A stretch of 54,366 nucleotides of DNA, from NCBI GenBank assembly GCA_944381555.1, contig CALWLL010000058.1:1-54366 (forward strand), read 5' to 3'. Each line of letters starts with the position of its first letter. The first letter of the stretch is position 1. Made by a program: the position numbers and the translations under genes. The notes below the pieces were generated by a model. The model was not told where the DNA came from and did not search any database. It saw only the letters and a list, made by a program, of their open reading frames with translations. Shown piece after piece: positions 16,822-25,766 of this stretch. This DNA is from an uncultured Agathobacter sp. (GTDB taxonomy: Bacteria; Bacillota; Clostridia; Lachnospirales; Lachnospiraceae).

Positions 16822-18987
16822 TTGAAAAAATGGCGTTTAAATGATAAATCAGAAAGAGTAAATAATTGGAAAGATTATGATTTGCGTGATTTAAATGGCA
16901 TGGTCGCAATGGCACTGTGCCCTATGACAGAAATCAGCGGTTACATGGTAAGACCGGGTTTCTACCGTATGAACGGGGCATATCAGACGGAAAGCGGAGT
17001 AAGTTTTACGATCAGTTCTCATGGAGCTACAAGCTGTGAATTACTGTTATACAAACCGCATGGAAGTGAACCATATGCAGTAATTCCGATTCCGGAAGAA
17101 TACCGTATTGGCGATACCTATTCTATATTGGTTTATGGCTTGAAAATGCATTCATTTGAATATGCCTATCGTTTCGACGGGCCAAATATTCCTGAGAAGG
17201 GAATTTGTTTCAATAAAAATAATGTAATTTTAGACCCATATGCAAAGGCTGTTACCGGCCAGCACAGATGGGGAGAAAAACCGGAAGGCGGAAAAGACTT
17301 TGAATACAGAGCCCGTATTGTAAAAAATGATTTTGACTGGGGCGAAGTAGGACAGCTTAATACACCGATTGAAGACTTGATCATCTATGAAACCCATGTA
17401 AGGGGATATACAAAGGATGAGTCCTCCGGCGTAACCGCAAAGGGAACCTTTGAAGGCATTCGGGAAAAGATTCCGTATTTAAAAGATTTAGGAATCAATG
17501 CAATTGAGTTAATGCCTATCTTTGAGTTTGACGAGATGGAAAGTGCCCGTGTGGTGGATGGCGTTCAGCTTTATAATTACTGGGGCTACAACACAGTTTC
17601 CTTTTTTGCGCCGAATACGGGATATTCTTCACAGGCAGAACATCATTATGAGGGAAAAGAGTTAAAACGCCTTATCTATGATTTAAAAAAGAATGGTATT
17701 GAAGTTATTTTAGACGTTGTATTTAACCATACTGCGGAAGGAAATGAGCAGGGACCTTGCTTCTCCTTTAAAGGGATTGATAATAATATCTATTATATGC
17801 TGACACCGGATGCAAAATATTATAATTTCAGCGGATGCGGAAACGTAATGAACTGTAACCATCCGATTGTGCGCAGCCTCATTTTGGATTGTCTTCGTCA
17901 TTGGGTTGTAGACTACCGCGTGGATGGCTTTCGTTTTGATCTTGCTTCCATTCTTGGGCGTGATCAGAATGGCGCGCCGATGGCAAATCCGCCAATTTTA
18001 GAGGCATTGGCATTTGATGCTGTTTTGAGTAAGACAAAACTAATTGCCGAGGCATGGGATGCCGGCGGATTGTATCAGGTGGGAAGTTTTCCATCATGGA
18101 ACCGCTGGGCAGAATGGAATGGAAGATACCGGGATGATATGCGATGTTTTTTAAAGGGTGATGAGGGAACAGCAGGAGCCGCGATGGTCCGTATCACGGG
18201 TTCAACGGATTTATATCATCCGGAAGAACGCGGACACTCTGCGTCGGTCAACTTCATTACCTGTCATGACGGATTTACTATGTATGACCTGTATTCTTAT
18301 AACTATAAGCACAATGAGAAAAATGGCTGGAATAATACAGATGGCGACAATAATGGACATAGCTGGAACTGTGGTCATGAGGGTGAAACAACAGACCCGG
18401 AGGTAAATGGACTACGCCTGCGCTTAATAAAGAATGCTTTTGCGGCTCTGCTGTGCAGTCGTGGTGCTGCAATGTTTTTTGCAGGAGATGAGTTCTGTAA
18501 TACCCAGTTTGGAAATAATAATGCCTACTGTCAGGATAATATTATTTCATGGTTAGACTGGAACAGATTAGAACGATACCGGGAGGTTCATGATTTTGTG
18601 CGTTATATGATTGCATTCCGTAAAGGACATCCGGTTCTAAGGAAAAAGACGCAGCCGGCAGTATGTCAGTTTCCGCAAATCAGTTTTCACAACGGGCATC
18701 CGTATAACAGTGCTACAGAGCGTAACACACATATGATTGGAATTATGTTTGCGGGACGAAATGAAGACGATACAAAAGACGATATTATCTTCTATTGTAT
18801 GAATGCTTTTTGGGAACCGCTTACCCTGCAGCTTCCAAGTTTAAGTAATGGTATGGAGTGGAAAGTGAAGGTAAATACGAATTGCGAATATAAAGACGGA
18901 GTGGATTTCGACAGCATGACAGAGAAACTTGGGGCATATACTATCCGGGTACCTGCAAGGACCACAATCGTGTTTGTGGCAGAATGA
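16822..18987 (+). CDS. glgX: Glycogen debranching enzyme / isoamylase (GH13)
   Basis: A 721-residue alpha-amylase-family protein that starts at TTG 16822 behind GAGGT. An N-terminal CBM48-like beta domain ('GVSFTISSHGATSCELLLYKP') precedes the GH13 barrel. Catalytic residues are seen in order: Asp in VDGFRFDLASIL, Glu in IAEAWD, Asp in TCHDGF; VILDVVFNHTAEG is conserved region I. The length and insert pattern match GlgX/TreX-type debranching enzymes, which hydrolyse alpha-1,6 branches of glycogen. No other glycogen genes are in the window. It is cytoplasmic and last in its operon. Confidence 0.9.
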   Translation: MKKWRLNDKSERVNNWKDYDLRDLNGMVAMALCPMTEISGYMVRPGFYRMNGAYQTESGVSFTISSHGATSCELLLYKPHGSEPYAVIPIPEEYRIGDTYSILVYGLKMHSFEYAYRFDGPNIPEKGICFNKNNVILDPYAKAVTGQHRWGEKPEGGKDFEYRARIVKNDFDWGEVGQLNTPIEDLIIYETHVRGYTKDESSGVTAKGTFEGIREKIPYLKDLGINAIELMPIFEFDEMESARVVDGVQLYNYWGYNTVSFFAPNTGYSSQAEHHYEGKELKRLIYDLKKNGIEVILDVVFNHTAEGNEQGPCFSFKGIDNNIYYMLTPDAKYYNFSGCGNVMNCNHPIVRSLILDCLRHWVVDYRVDGFRFDLASILGRDQNGAPMANPPILEALAFDAVLSKTKLIAEAWDAGGLYQVGSFPSWNRWAEWNGRYRDDMRCFLKGDEGTAGAAMVRITGSTDLYHPEERGHSASVNFITCHDGFTMYDLYSYNYKHNEKNGWNNTDGDNNGHSWNCGHEGETTDPEVNGLRLRLIKNAFAALLCSRGAAMFFAGDEFCNTQFGNNNAYCQDNIISWLDWNRLERYREVHDFVRYMIAFRKGHPVLRKKTQPAVCQFPQISFHNGHPYNSATERNTHMIGIMFAGRNEDDTKDDIIFYCMNAFWEPLTLQLPSLSNGMEWKVKVNTNCEYKDGVDFDSMTEKLGAYTIRVPARTTIVFVAE

Positions 18988-19009
18988 TTAAAAGTGATAA
19001 CAGAAGGCC

Positions 19010-19036
19010 TCGCAGAAAGGCAATAACCTCTTTGCG
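19010..19036. other. Hairpin between convergent genes
   Basis: CGCAGAAAGG and CCTCTTTGCG can pair (nine of ten positions, one of them G-U) around CAATAA. No T-run follows on either strand, so a terminator role is doubtful. Confidence 0.35.
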
Positions 19037-19080
19037 GTACCGATTGGGTATAAAGGCATGCAGCAGACGCACGCCCGGCA

Positions 19081-19344
19081 TTAGTCTATCTGGTCGCTCA
19101 GCCCCAGAAGAAAGTCGGCGCTGACATTGAGTTCAATAGCGATTCGGCGAATCATGTTACAGTCGGGAAAACGCCGGCCGCACAGGTAACCGCTTACGGT
19201 GGAATAGGCGAGAAACAGACGGTTTGCAAGTTCATGACAGGAGCAATCCCTAAGAACCATCACATAGCGCAGGCGTTCAGAAAAGGATGGATATTCAGTT
19301 GGAATCAGATTTTTTTCAGAATACTTTCGTTCTTTTGTTTTCAT
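19081..19344 (-). CDS. Small XRE-family helix-turn-helix protein
   Basis: An 87-residue protein. The segment 'SFSERLRYVMVLRDCSCHELANRLFLAYSTVSGYLCGRRFPDCNMI' carries the HTH, and 'IAIELNVSADFLLGLSDQ' is the common tail of C1-type regulators. The initiation region has only a weak ribosome binding site, so the exact start is uncertain. It is a lone gene between the debranching gene and the SDR gene; its target is unknown. Confidence 0.8.
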   Translation of the reverse strand: MKTKERKYSEKNLIPTEYPSFSERLRYVMVLRDCSCHELANRLFLAYSTVSGYLCGRRFPDCNMIRRIAIELNVSADFLLGLSDQID

Positions 19345-19380
19345 GTGGCTATTCTACTTTATGATGAAATAGAACAGCTT

Positions 19381-19432
19381 AAAAAACGCGAAACGCATAA
19401 TTTTTCTTGGATTCCGAGAAAATTATGCGTTT
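19381..19432 (-). terminator. Rho-independent terminator of the SDR gene
   Basis: AAACGCATAATTTTC-type arms (19391-19406 and 19417-19432) form a long stem. On the minus strand CGCG and TTTTTT follow. It lies 16 bases after the SDR stop. Confidence 0.8.
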
Positions 19433-19447
19433 ATTTAAAATAAAATA

Positions 19448-20179
19448 TTAACACCAGCCGCCGTCTAAGGTAATGATTTGGCCGGTCAGGTAGTTGTGAT
19501 CAGTGGCAAGCATAAATGCAAGATTGGCAACTTCTAGCGGTGTTCCAAAACGTCCTGATGGAATCTCATCCTCTAAAGCACGTCGTTCATTTGCAGAAAA
19601 ACACGCATTCATAGCAGTATCAATACATCCGCAGGCGATGGCATTGACCTGGATATTGCTTGGAGCAAGCTCCTTGGCAAGTGCTTTGGTAAATGCATTT
19701 AAGCCGCCTTTACTTGCGGAGTATGCTACTTCACAGGAAGAACCGGTATTACCCCAGACAGAGGAAATATTAATGATTTTTCCTGCTTTCTGCGACAACA
19801 TATGCGGAATGGCGAGCTGGGAGGTATAGAAGGCAGAGGATAGGTTAATACTTATCAGGTTCTGCCATTCTTCCGGCGACATATCTGTTAACAGACCCAT
19901 GTGTGAAATGCCTGCATTGTTGATAAGAATGTCTACACCGGAACATTGTTCAGCTATCTGTGAAAATAATCTGCTTACATATTCATACTCTCCAATATTC
20001 CCCACAGATGCTAAAACAGGAATGTGATAGAGTTGTTCTAAATGTTTTTGGAATTTGCTGAGTTCTGCAGCAGAGTTGCGGCAGTTTATTACAAGAGGGT
20101 ATCCTTCCTGGGCAAATCTTTCGGCAATTGCACGGCCGATGCCACGAGAAGCACCGGTAATAAGTACGGTTTTTTTCAT
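19448..20179 (-). CDS. SDR-family oxidoreductase (FabG/YmfI-like)
   Basis: A 243-residue classical short-chain dehydrogenase. The Rossmann motif is TGASRGIGRA at residues 8-17, NNAG follows near 86, the catalytic Ser is in 'INISSVWG' and the Tyr-Lys pair in YSASKGG. The C-terminus 'YLTGQIITLDGGWC' is the usual end of FabG-like enzymes. It would reduce a keto group with NAD(P)H. Because no other fatty acid genes are near, a special role such as the YmfI-type EF-P modification enzyme is as likely as FabG. It is a single-gene unit upstream of the tRNA, divergent from it. Confidence 0.87.
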   Translation of the reverse strand: MKKTVLITGASRGIGRAIAERFAQEGYPLVINCRNSAAELSKFQKHLEQLYHIPVLASVGNIGEYEYVSRLFSQIAEQCSGVDILINNAGISHMGLLTDMSPEEWQNLISINLSSAFYTSQLAIPHMLSQKAGKIINISSVWGNTGSSCEVAYSASKGGLNAFTKALAKELAPSNIQVNAIACGCIDTAMNACFSANERRALEDEIPSGRFGTPLEVANLAFMLATDHNYLTGQIITLDGGWC

Positions 20180-20208
20180 ATTATTCTCCTGGATTTAAAA
20201 ATTCTATC

Positions 20209-20236
20209 TTGACATTCAATCTAATTTCATTATAAT
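20209..20236 (+). promoter_or_regulatory. Sigma-A promoter of tRNA-Pro
   Basis: TTGACA (20209-20214) and TATAAT (20231-20236) both match consensus fully, with 16 bases between. The tRNA begins 9 bases after the -10. Confidence 0.92.
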
Positions 20237-20244
20237 GGAAATAT

Positions 20245-20318
20245 CGGCGTGTGGCTCAGCTTGGTAGAGCGCTTCGTTCGGGACGAAGAGGCCGCAGGTT
20301 CAAATCCTGTCACGCCGA
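20245..20318 (+). tRNA. tRNA-Pro, anticodon CGG
   Basis: A full cloverleaf can be drawn: acceptor CGGCGTG/CACGCCG (7 perfect pairs), D stem GCTC/GAGC, anticodon stem CTTCG/CGAAG with loop TTCGGGA, and T stem GCAGG/CCTGT with loop TTCAAAT. The anticodon CGG is at 20279-20281. The discriminator base is A and CCA is not encoded. It has its own consensus promoter and terminator. Confidence 0.97.
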
Positions 20319-20323
20319 CTTGC

Positions 20324-20357
20324 GGGATAGATTTCATAAAGAGTCTATCCTATTTTT
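20324..20357 (+). terminator. Terminator after tRNA-Pro
   Basis: GGATAGA and TCTATCC pair around a 12-base loop and are followed by TATTTTTAT. Confidence 0.8.
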
Positions 20358-20407
20358 ATAACAAAATCAATGTATCTTTTTGATATTGGAAGAAAGGCGG
20401 GGAAGGA

Positions 20408-20830
20408 ATGAAGGATTGTAATTGTGGATACTGCATGAGAGGCGGGCTTTTAGATAAGTTCGGCATCGGGATTTGTGATCTGGATGTGAGCCAGTTGATT
20501 CTGTTTAAAGAACAAAGCCACCCGGGACGTGTCATTGTGGCTTATAAAGATCATGTAAGTGAAATCGTAAATATCAGTGATGAGGAACGCAACCGCTTTA
20601 TGGCAGACGTTGCCCGCGCGGCTAAGGCGCTTCATGCAGCATTTGGACCTAAGAAGGTAAATTACGGCGCTTATGGGGATACGGGCTGTCACCTTCATAT
20701 GCATCTGGTTCCGAAATATGAGGACGATCCGTTTGAATGGGGAGACGTATTTGCGATGAATCCCGACAGAGTATATTTATCAGAAGATGAATATGCTGAA
20801 ATGATTGAGAAGATTAAAGCAAACCTGTAA
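20408..20830 (+). CDS. HIT family protein (histidine triad hydrolase)
   Basis: A 140-residue protein with the HIT motif HLHMHLVP near residues 97-104, where the second His is the nucleophile of the family. 'YKDHVSEIVNISDEER' upstream is the usual lead-in. Family members hydrolyse nucleoside phosphoramidates or dinucleotides. Two cysteine pairs near the N-terminus (CNCGYC) might bind zinc, an extra not found in all HIT proteins. The ribosome binding site GGGGAAGG precedes the start and a bidirectional terminator follows. Confidence 0.9.
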   Translation: MKDCNCGYCMRGGLLDKFGIGICDLDVSQLILFKEQSHPGRVIVAYKDHVSEIVNISDEERNRFMADVARAAKALHAAFGPKKVNYGAYGDTGCHLHMHLVPKYEDDPFEWGDVFAMNPDRVYLSEDEYAEMIEKIKANL

Positions 20831-20846
20831 AAATGCAGAATTATAT

Positions 20847-20897
20847 AAACCGACCCCCAAAGGTTAGAACAAATATCTAACTTTCGGGGGTCGGTTT
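20847..20897 (+). terminator. Bidirectional terminator between convergent genes
   Basis: AAACCGACCCCC plus GGTTAGA pair with TCTAACT plus GGGGGTCGGTTT over about 20 bp with a short loop. It separates the HIT gene from the minus-strand DUF4956 gene. Confidence 0.9.
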
Positions 20898-20920
20898 GAT
20901 ATTTTCGCAGGGACACGCTT

Positions 20921-21613
20921 TTATAATTCAAACATATTGTTTTCCTGACGGGCCATGCAGATTTCCAGATTTCCATTGCGGCAGCGAAGTGCATCGATAA
21001 ATTCTTTTTCCTGGGAAGCGTTCTTTAATGTAACATTGTACACTAATTTAAAAAGGCTTCCAAGGTTGGTTGTTTTTACCTGAATGATTTCATACTGTGT
21101 TGTGTATTGTTCCATAAGGTCTGTAAATACTTCTGTGTAGTTTAAGTCTTCTGGAATGGTAATGCGCAAGGTTTTGTCCAGACAGCCTTTTTTGATATTG
21201 CCAAAGCCAATGCAGTTGTAGAAGAACATACAGGCGCCAAGTACAAGGGCAAAGAGTACGCAGTAGGCAAGATAACCCATACCGGCGATAAGGCCGGCGC
21301 CCATTGCAAGGAAGATGGTTCCGATTTCTTTGGCAGTACCCGGCACAGAACGAAAGCGCACGAGGCTGAATGCCCCGGCTACGGCAACTCCGGCCCCGAC
21401 ATTTCCATTTACCATCATGATTACAACGCATACAACAGCCGGCAGGATGGCAAGTGTTATGACGAAGCTCTTAGTGTAGCGGCTCTTATAGGTATATACA
21501 AGTGCCAGGAAAAGTCCTACCAAAAGCGCTACGGCAACACAGAGTAAAAAGTTTGACACAGAGATAGTTGTGGTTGTGCCTGTTTCAAATAGTCCTTTAA
21601 ATAAATTATCCAT
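20921..21613 (-). CDS. DUF4956 membrane protein
   Basis: A 230-residue protein with four membrane segments (about residues 18-42, 50-70, 78-95 and 105-135) and a soluble C-terminal domain of about 90 residues. The motif 'AGAFSLVRFRSVPGTAKEIG' identifies DUF4956. Members are regularly encoded next to VTC-domain proteins, as here (3 bases apart), so it probably forms the membrane part of a polyphosphate polymerase complex, by analogy to the membrane subunits of the yeast VTC complex. That role is inferred. Confidence 0.85.
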   Translation of the reverse strand: MDNLFKGLFETGTTTTISVSNFLLCVAVALLVGLFLALVYTYKSRYTKSFVITLAILPAVVCVVIMMVNGNVGAGVAVAGAFSLVRFRSVPGTAKEIGTIFLAMGAGLIAGMGYLAYCVLFALVLGACMFFYNCIGFGNIKKGCLDKTLRITIPEDLNYTEVFTDLMEQYTTQYEIIQVKTTNLGSLFKLVYNVTLKNASQEKEFIDALRCRNGNLEICMARQENNMFEL

Positions 21614-21616
21614 GAT

Positions 21617-22324
21617 TTATCTTCCTTCTTTCATTTGATTTCTTAATTTGGTCTGATAGGCGGTACCATATTTGGAAAATGATTTCTTATATATATGGTT
21701 GTCATTTAGTATTTTGGTCATCCATAATGGAATGGCGTCCTTTGTTTTTACTTCCATAAGAATCTGATTTGGTTCTAAAATCGGATTGCCGTAGATTCCC
21801 GTATCCAATGTTAAATCATAATCTCTCCAGAGAACGTCACGGTCAAAGGTAACCCTAAAGTCCCTGTCATCTTTGGCATAGTACGCTTCGCGTCTGTACA
21901 TCAGAAGCATGGCCGGCGCAATATCGGGATAGAAGTTTTTAAAATAGTCAATCTCGTCAGTAATCTGCGAATGTTTATCGATTTCACCAGAAAGCAGATA
22001 GCGCATGGCATCCGGTTCCTTTAGTGTGATTCGCCTCTTATAAACAACCTTTTTATATTTTTTCTTTAACTCCACAAATACCTTAGTGTCAGAATGAGCG
22101 ACGCCGTAGCTTCGCAGCCGGAGTTTTTCTTTGTATATAGGGTGTTCAATAGAACGCCGGATTAACTGAAACGATGGGGTATCAAAATATAAGCTGCAGA
22201 TGGTGCTTTCGCCATGCTCATCCGCTATCATGTATGCTTTAAATTCTTCTCTGATCCGCTCGAGCTGCTCTGTCGTAATTATGTATTTGATTTCATATCG
22301 CTTAAAGATTATCTGATCTGCCAA
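21617..22324 (-). CDS. VTC-domain polyphosphate polymerase
   Basis: A 235-residue protein that starts at TTG 22324 after AAAGGAGGG. It has the basic tunnel expected of VTC/triphosphate-tunnel enzymes: K8-R9...K13 (FKRYEIKY), R69/R71 (KLRLRSYG), E85 and K87-K89 (VELKKKYK), K96-R98 (YKRRIT), R144-R145, E191-K193 (LMEVKTKD, the metal site) and K218 (SFSKYGTAY). Yeast Vtc4 makes polyphosphate from ATP; the same is likely here. It is translationally close to the DUF4956 gene and lies head-to-head with a Na/Pi cotransporter. Confidence 0.88.
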   Translation of the reverse strand: MADQIIFKRYEIKYIITTEQLERIREEFKAYMIADEHGESTICSLYFDTPSFQLIRRSIEHPIYKEKLRLRSYGVAHSDTKVFVELKKKYKKVVYKRRITLKEPDAMRYLLSGEIDKHSQITDEIDYFKNFYPDIAPAMLLMYRREAYYAKDDRDFRVTFDRDVLWRDYDLTLDTGIYGNPILEPNQILMEVKTKDAIPLWMTKILNDNHIYKKSFSKYGTAYQTKLRNQMKEGR

Positions 22325-22509
22325 AGGATTTCCCTCCTTTCCTATATGGTAGTTTTCAAGCTATGTCATAATAAGATAGAAATGTGAAAAAAGTTTGAAA
22401 TTTTAATAGAATGTATATATTTTTTTACAATGCTTTAAAATATTAACTCATTTTGAAAATGCGGCGGTCCATGTGCTGAAATTAAGCAGGAGAAGAGAAT
22501 ATCTTTAAG

Positions 22510-22537
22510 TTTACAAAATAAAAATTGTATGTAATAA
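22510..22537 (+). promoter_or_regulatory. Probable promoter of the Na/Pi cotransporter operon
   Basis: TTTACA (22510-22515) and TAATAA (22532-22537) are 16 bases apart. Transcription from about 22544 would leave the ATG at 22547 with no leader, which supports the downstream start at 22592. Confidence 0.55.
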
Positions 22538-22591
22538 TGACCTCGTATGAGTAAAGTTTTGGTAAAAAACTTATTGGAAAAGGAGTCTGAC

Positions 22592-24418
22592 ATGGATTTT
22601 TTTGATTTGCTAACGATGGTAGGTGGTCTTGCATTATTCCTTTATGGGATGAATGCGATGGGCGAAGGCTTGTCCAAATTATCCGGCGGGAAATTAGAGA
22701 GTATTTTAGAGAAGCTGACCTCTAATCGCTTGATGGCGGTGCTGCTTGGCGCGGGTGTAACTGCGGTAATTCAGTCATCTTCAGCCACAACAGTAATGGT
22801 AGTAGGCTTTGTTAATTCAGGAATCATGAAGCTGCAGCAGGCAGTAGGAATCATCATGGGCGCCAATATTGGTACAACCATGACGTCATGGTTACTTTCT
22901 CTCGTAGAGATAGAAGGCTCCAGCATAATTATGCAGATGTTAAAACCAACATCATTTTCTCCGGTTTTAGCAATCATCGGTGTAATTATGATAATGAGCG
23001 CGAAGGATAACACGAAGAAAAATGATATTGGGTTGATTTTAATCGGCTTTGCAATCCTGATGTTTGGTATGGATACCATGAGCGATGCCGTAAGCGGGTT
23101 ACAGGATGTTCCCGAATTTACCAATATCCTAACAGCATTTTCCAATCCGGTACTTGGTATGCTCGCAGGCGCTATACTTACAGCCGTCATTCAGAGTTCT
23201 TCTGCATCCGTAGGTATTCTACAGGCGTTGTGCGCAACGGGGGCGGTAAGTTTTGGTTCTGCAATTCCGATTATTATGGGGCAGAATATCGGCACATGTA
23301 TTACCGCAATTATGTCTGCCATTGGTGCAAGTAAAAATGCAAAAAGAGCATCCATGATTCATTTGTACTTTAACTTAATCGGTACAATTGTATTTATGGC
23401 AGTATTTTATATAGCAAATGCATTTATTCATTTTGAATTTTTAAATGAAGCGGCTTCTGCTACGGGTATTGCAGTTGTACACAGTGTCTTTAATATTACT
23501 TGTGCGGTGTGCTGGTTCCCATTTGCGATTGTATTGGTTAAGCTCGCAACACTTACCATTCCGGAGAAAGAGTCCGATAAGAAGGATGAAACAAATGAGT
23601 TTGCGCTTCTGGATGAACGTTTTTTGGACCAGCCGGCATTCGCGGTTGAAATGTGCAGAAAAGTCGCTATTAAAATGGCGGAAGTGGCAAGGGATTCCTT
23701 TTATCTGGCATTAGACAGCATTGGAAATTATAAGGAAGAAAACTTTCAGAAAGTAAGGGATATGGAAATAGCAGTAGACCGGTATGAGGATGCGTTAGGC
23801 TCCTACCTTGTTAAAGTAAATAACAGGGATTTGACAGACGCAGATAGCAAATCCATCTCTGTTATGCTTCATTGTATCAATGATTTTGAACGCATTTCAG
23901 ACCATGCGGTGAACATTATGGAATCTGCAAAAGAAATGCATGATAAGAAATTGAAGTTTTCACAGAATGCGATGAAAGAATTTGAGGTGTTTACAAATGC
24001 GGTCCGGGAAATTATTGAAACAGCAGTAGATGCCTATGCAAATAATAACCTCGAAGAAGCGAAAATGGTGGAGCCGTTGGAACAAGTGGTGAATGGTTTA
24101 AACGCTGAGTTAAAACAGCGTCATATCAAACGGCTTCGTAAAGGAAAATGTACGATTGAGCTTGGGTGGATACTTCAGGATTTCTTAACCAATATTGAAC
24201 GTGTATCCGACCATTGTTCCAATATTGCAGTAGGTTTAATTGAGATTAAGGAAAATGAGTTTGAAACACACAGCTATGTGGGCGAATTAAGAGAAGCAAA
24301 AGCGAAATGGTTTACAAATGCCGTTTACGCATTAAGCGATAAGTACAGACTTCCGGAAGGCTCTATCAACGAAGAGGAGGAGGCATTAGGACTTATTGTA
24401 AATCAGGAAGTACGGTAA
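22592..24418 (+). CDS. Na/Pi cotransporter family protein with PhoU-like tail
   Basis: A 608-residue protein. The start at 22592 has AAAGGAG six bases before it. The N-terminal half shows the two inverted Na_Pi_cotrans repeats with the 'QSSSATT' motif (VTAVIQSSSATT) and its second copy (LTAVIQSSSASVG), where the repeat serines line the phosphate and sodium path. The C-terminal 220 residues are a helical PhoU-like domain that probably tunes transport. It imports phosphate, and perhaps other anions, with sodium. DUF815 and ABC-F genes follow closely. The VTC polyphosphate polymerase lies divergently next to it. Confidence 0.9.
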   Translation: MDFFDLLTMVGGLALFLYGMNAMGEGLSKLSGGKLESILEKLTSNRLMAVLLGAGVTAVIQSSSATTVMVVGFVNSGIMKLQQAVGIIMGANIGTTMTSWLLSLVEIEGSSIIMQMLKPTSFSPVLAIIGVIMIMSAKDNTKKNDIGLILIGFAILMFGMDTMSDAVSGLQDVPEFTNILTAFSNPVLGMLAGAILTAVIQSSSASVGILQALCATGAVSFGSAIPIIMGQNIGTCITAIMSAIGASKNAKRASMIHLYFNLIGTIVFMAVFYIANAFIHFEFLNEAASATGIAVVHSVFNITCAVCWFPFAIVLVKLATLTIPEKESDKKDETNEFALLDERFLDQPAFAVEMCRKVAIKMAEVARDSFYLALDSIGNYKEENFQKVRDMEIAVDRYEDALGSYLVKVNNRDLTDADSKSISVMLHCINDFERISDHAVNIMESAKEMHDKKLKFSQNAMKEFEVFTNAVREIIETAVDAYANNNLEEAKMVEPLEQVVNGLNAELKQRHIKRLRKGKCTIELGWILQDFLTNIERVSDHCSNIAVGLIEIKENEFETHSYVGELREAKAKWFTNAVYALSDKYRLPEGSINEEEEALGLIVNQEVR

Positions 24419-24448
24419 AGGAACACAGAGTTCAAAAGGGAGGCAGTT

Positions 24449-25765
24449 ATGTATCAGGAAATTGCACAGCTTCTTATGTATGGCGTTGCAGACAAAGAGG
24501 AAATTCTTTATAAAATGGGAGAAATTTTTGCGCGTTTTGAAAAGAAGGAATATGATAAAATGGAACTGGTGCGGGACATTCATGCGCAGATAAAACGTAT
24601 TTTGAAGGCAGCAACAGATTATGGTTTTGACAATAATCTATGGCATAACTATCTGACCTTTTATCTTATGATGAATGAGAATCCATTCAGTATTACCTGT
24701 GAGAAGGTTGGAGCCAGTGACGGCAGTGTGAATGGATTAGTGGAAAATGATTTTAGAATTTTTAAGGCACTGTTCGATTATGATTTTTCCAAGATAGAAC
24801 AGACGCTTGGGATTGATTGTTTTTCACGGATTTCCAACTATAAGGCGATTGTAAAAAAAGAACTGATGTATAACAGGAATGTCAGTGAAAAAGTACGCGC
24901 TTTAAGTAGAAGATTAGAAAACACTTCTGATGCGAAGGAATTTTTCCAAGTAATAACTGATTTTTACAGAGATTACGGTGTGGGAATGTTCGGTATGAAC
25001 AAGGCATTTCGTATTGAGGAAAACCCAAATGGCGGAATTGTCTTTAAAGCAATCAATAACATGGATACGGTTACGCTGGATGATTTGATTGGTTATGAAA
25101 TCCAGAAAAAGAAACTGGTGGATAATACACAGGCTTTTGTATGCGGGCGCAAGGCGAATAACGTACTGCTGTTTGGGGACAGCGGTACTGGAAAGTCCAC
25201 AAGCATCAAGGCCATTGTAAATCAGTTCTATGATGACGGACTGCGTATGATTGAAATCTACAAGCATCAGTTTCAGTATCTGTCTGCGGTGATTTCCGAG
25301 ATTAAGAATCGTAATTACAAATTCATCATATATATGGATGATTTGTCTTTTGAAGAATTTGAAATTGAATATAAGTATTTAAAGGCGGTCATTGAGGGCG
25401 GAGTAGAAACAAGACCGGATAATATCTTAATCTATGCAACCTCAAACAGACGTCATCTGATTAAGGAAAGCTGGCGGGACAGAAATGATGTGGATACAGA
25501 GAATGACAAGCATCATTCGGATACTATTGAAGAGAAGCTGTCACTGGTAAACCGCTTTGGTGTTACTATCAGTTTTTCAAAACCAAGCCAGAAAGAGTTC
25601 TTTCATATTGTTATTGAAATTGCAAGACGCGAGGGAATTACCTTATCCGATGAAGAACTTAAGGCAGAAGCAAACAAATGGGAGCTAAGTCGCGGAGGAC
25701 TGTCCGGACGTACGGCAAGGCAGTTTATAAATTATTTGCTGGGAATGCCGGATAGCAGGAGGTAA
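24449..25765 (+). CDS. DUF815 AAA+-type ATPase
   Basis: A 438-residue P-loop ATPase. The first 190 residues are a helical domain. Walker A is GDSGTGKST at about residues 243-251, Walker B is 'FIIYMDDLSF' and the sensor region 'LIYATSNRRHL' matches AAA+ proteins. This arrangement fits DUF815. Function in bacteria is not established. It starts 30 bases after the Na/Pi gene and its stop codon lies within the ribosome binding site of the following ABC-F gene, so the three are one operon. Confidence 0.87.
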   Translation: MYQEIAQLLMYGVADKEEILYKMGEIFARFEKKEYDKMELVRDIHAQIKRILKAATDYGFDNNLWHNYLTFYLMMNENPFSITCEKVGASDGSVNGLVENDFRIFKALFDYDFSKIEQTLGIDCFSRISNYKAIVKKELMYNRNVSEKVRALSRRLENTSDAKEFFQVITDFYRDYGVGMFGMNKAFRIEENPNGGIVFKAINNMDTVTLDDLIGYEIQKKKLVDNTQAFVCGRKANNVLLFGDSGTGKSTSIKAIVNQFYDDGLRMIEIYKHQFQYLSAVISEIKNRNYKFIIYMDDLSFEEFEIEYKYLKAVIEGGVETRPDNILIYATSNRRHLIKESWRDRNDVDTENDKHHSDTIEEKLSLVNRFGVTISFSKPSQKEFFHIVIEIARREGITLSDEELKAEANKWELSRGGLSGRTARQFINYLLGMPDSRR

Positions 25766-25766
25766 A

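Noticed and set aside
22771-23190. 139-codon ORF opposite the Na/Pi transporter
   Set aside because: Antisense shadow of conserved transporter repeats, no ribosome binding site or family.
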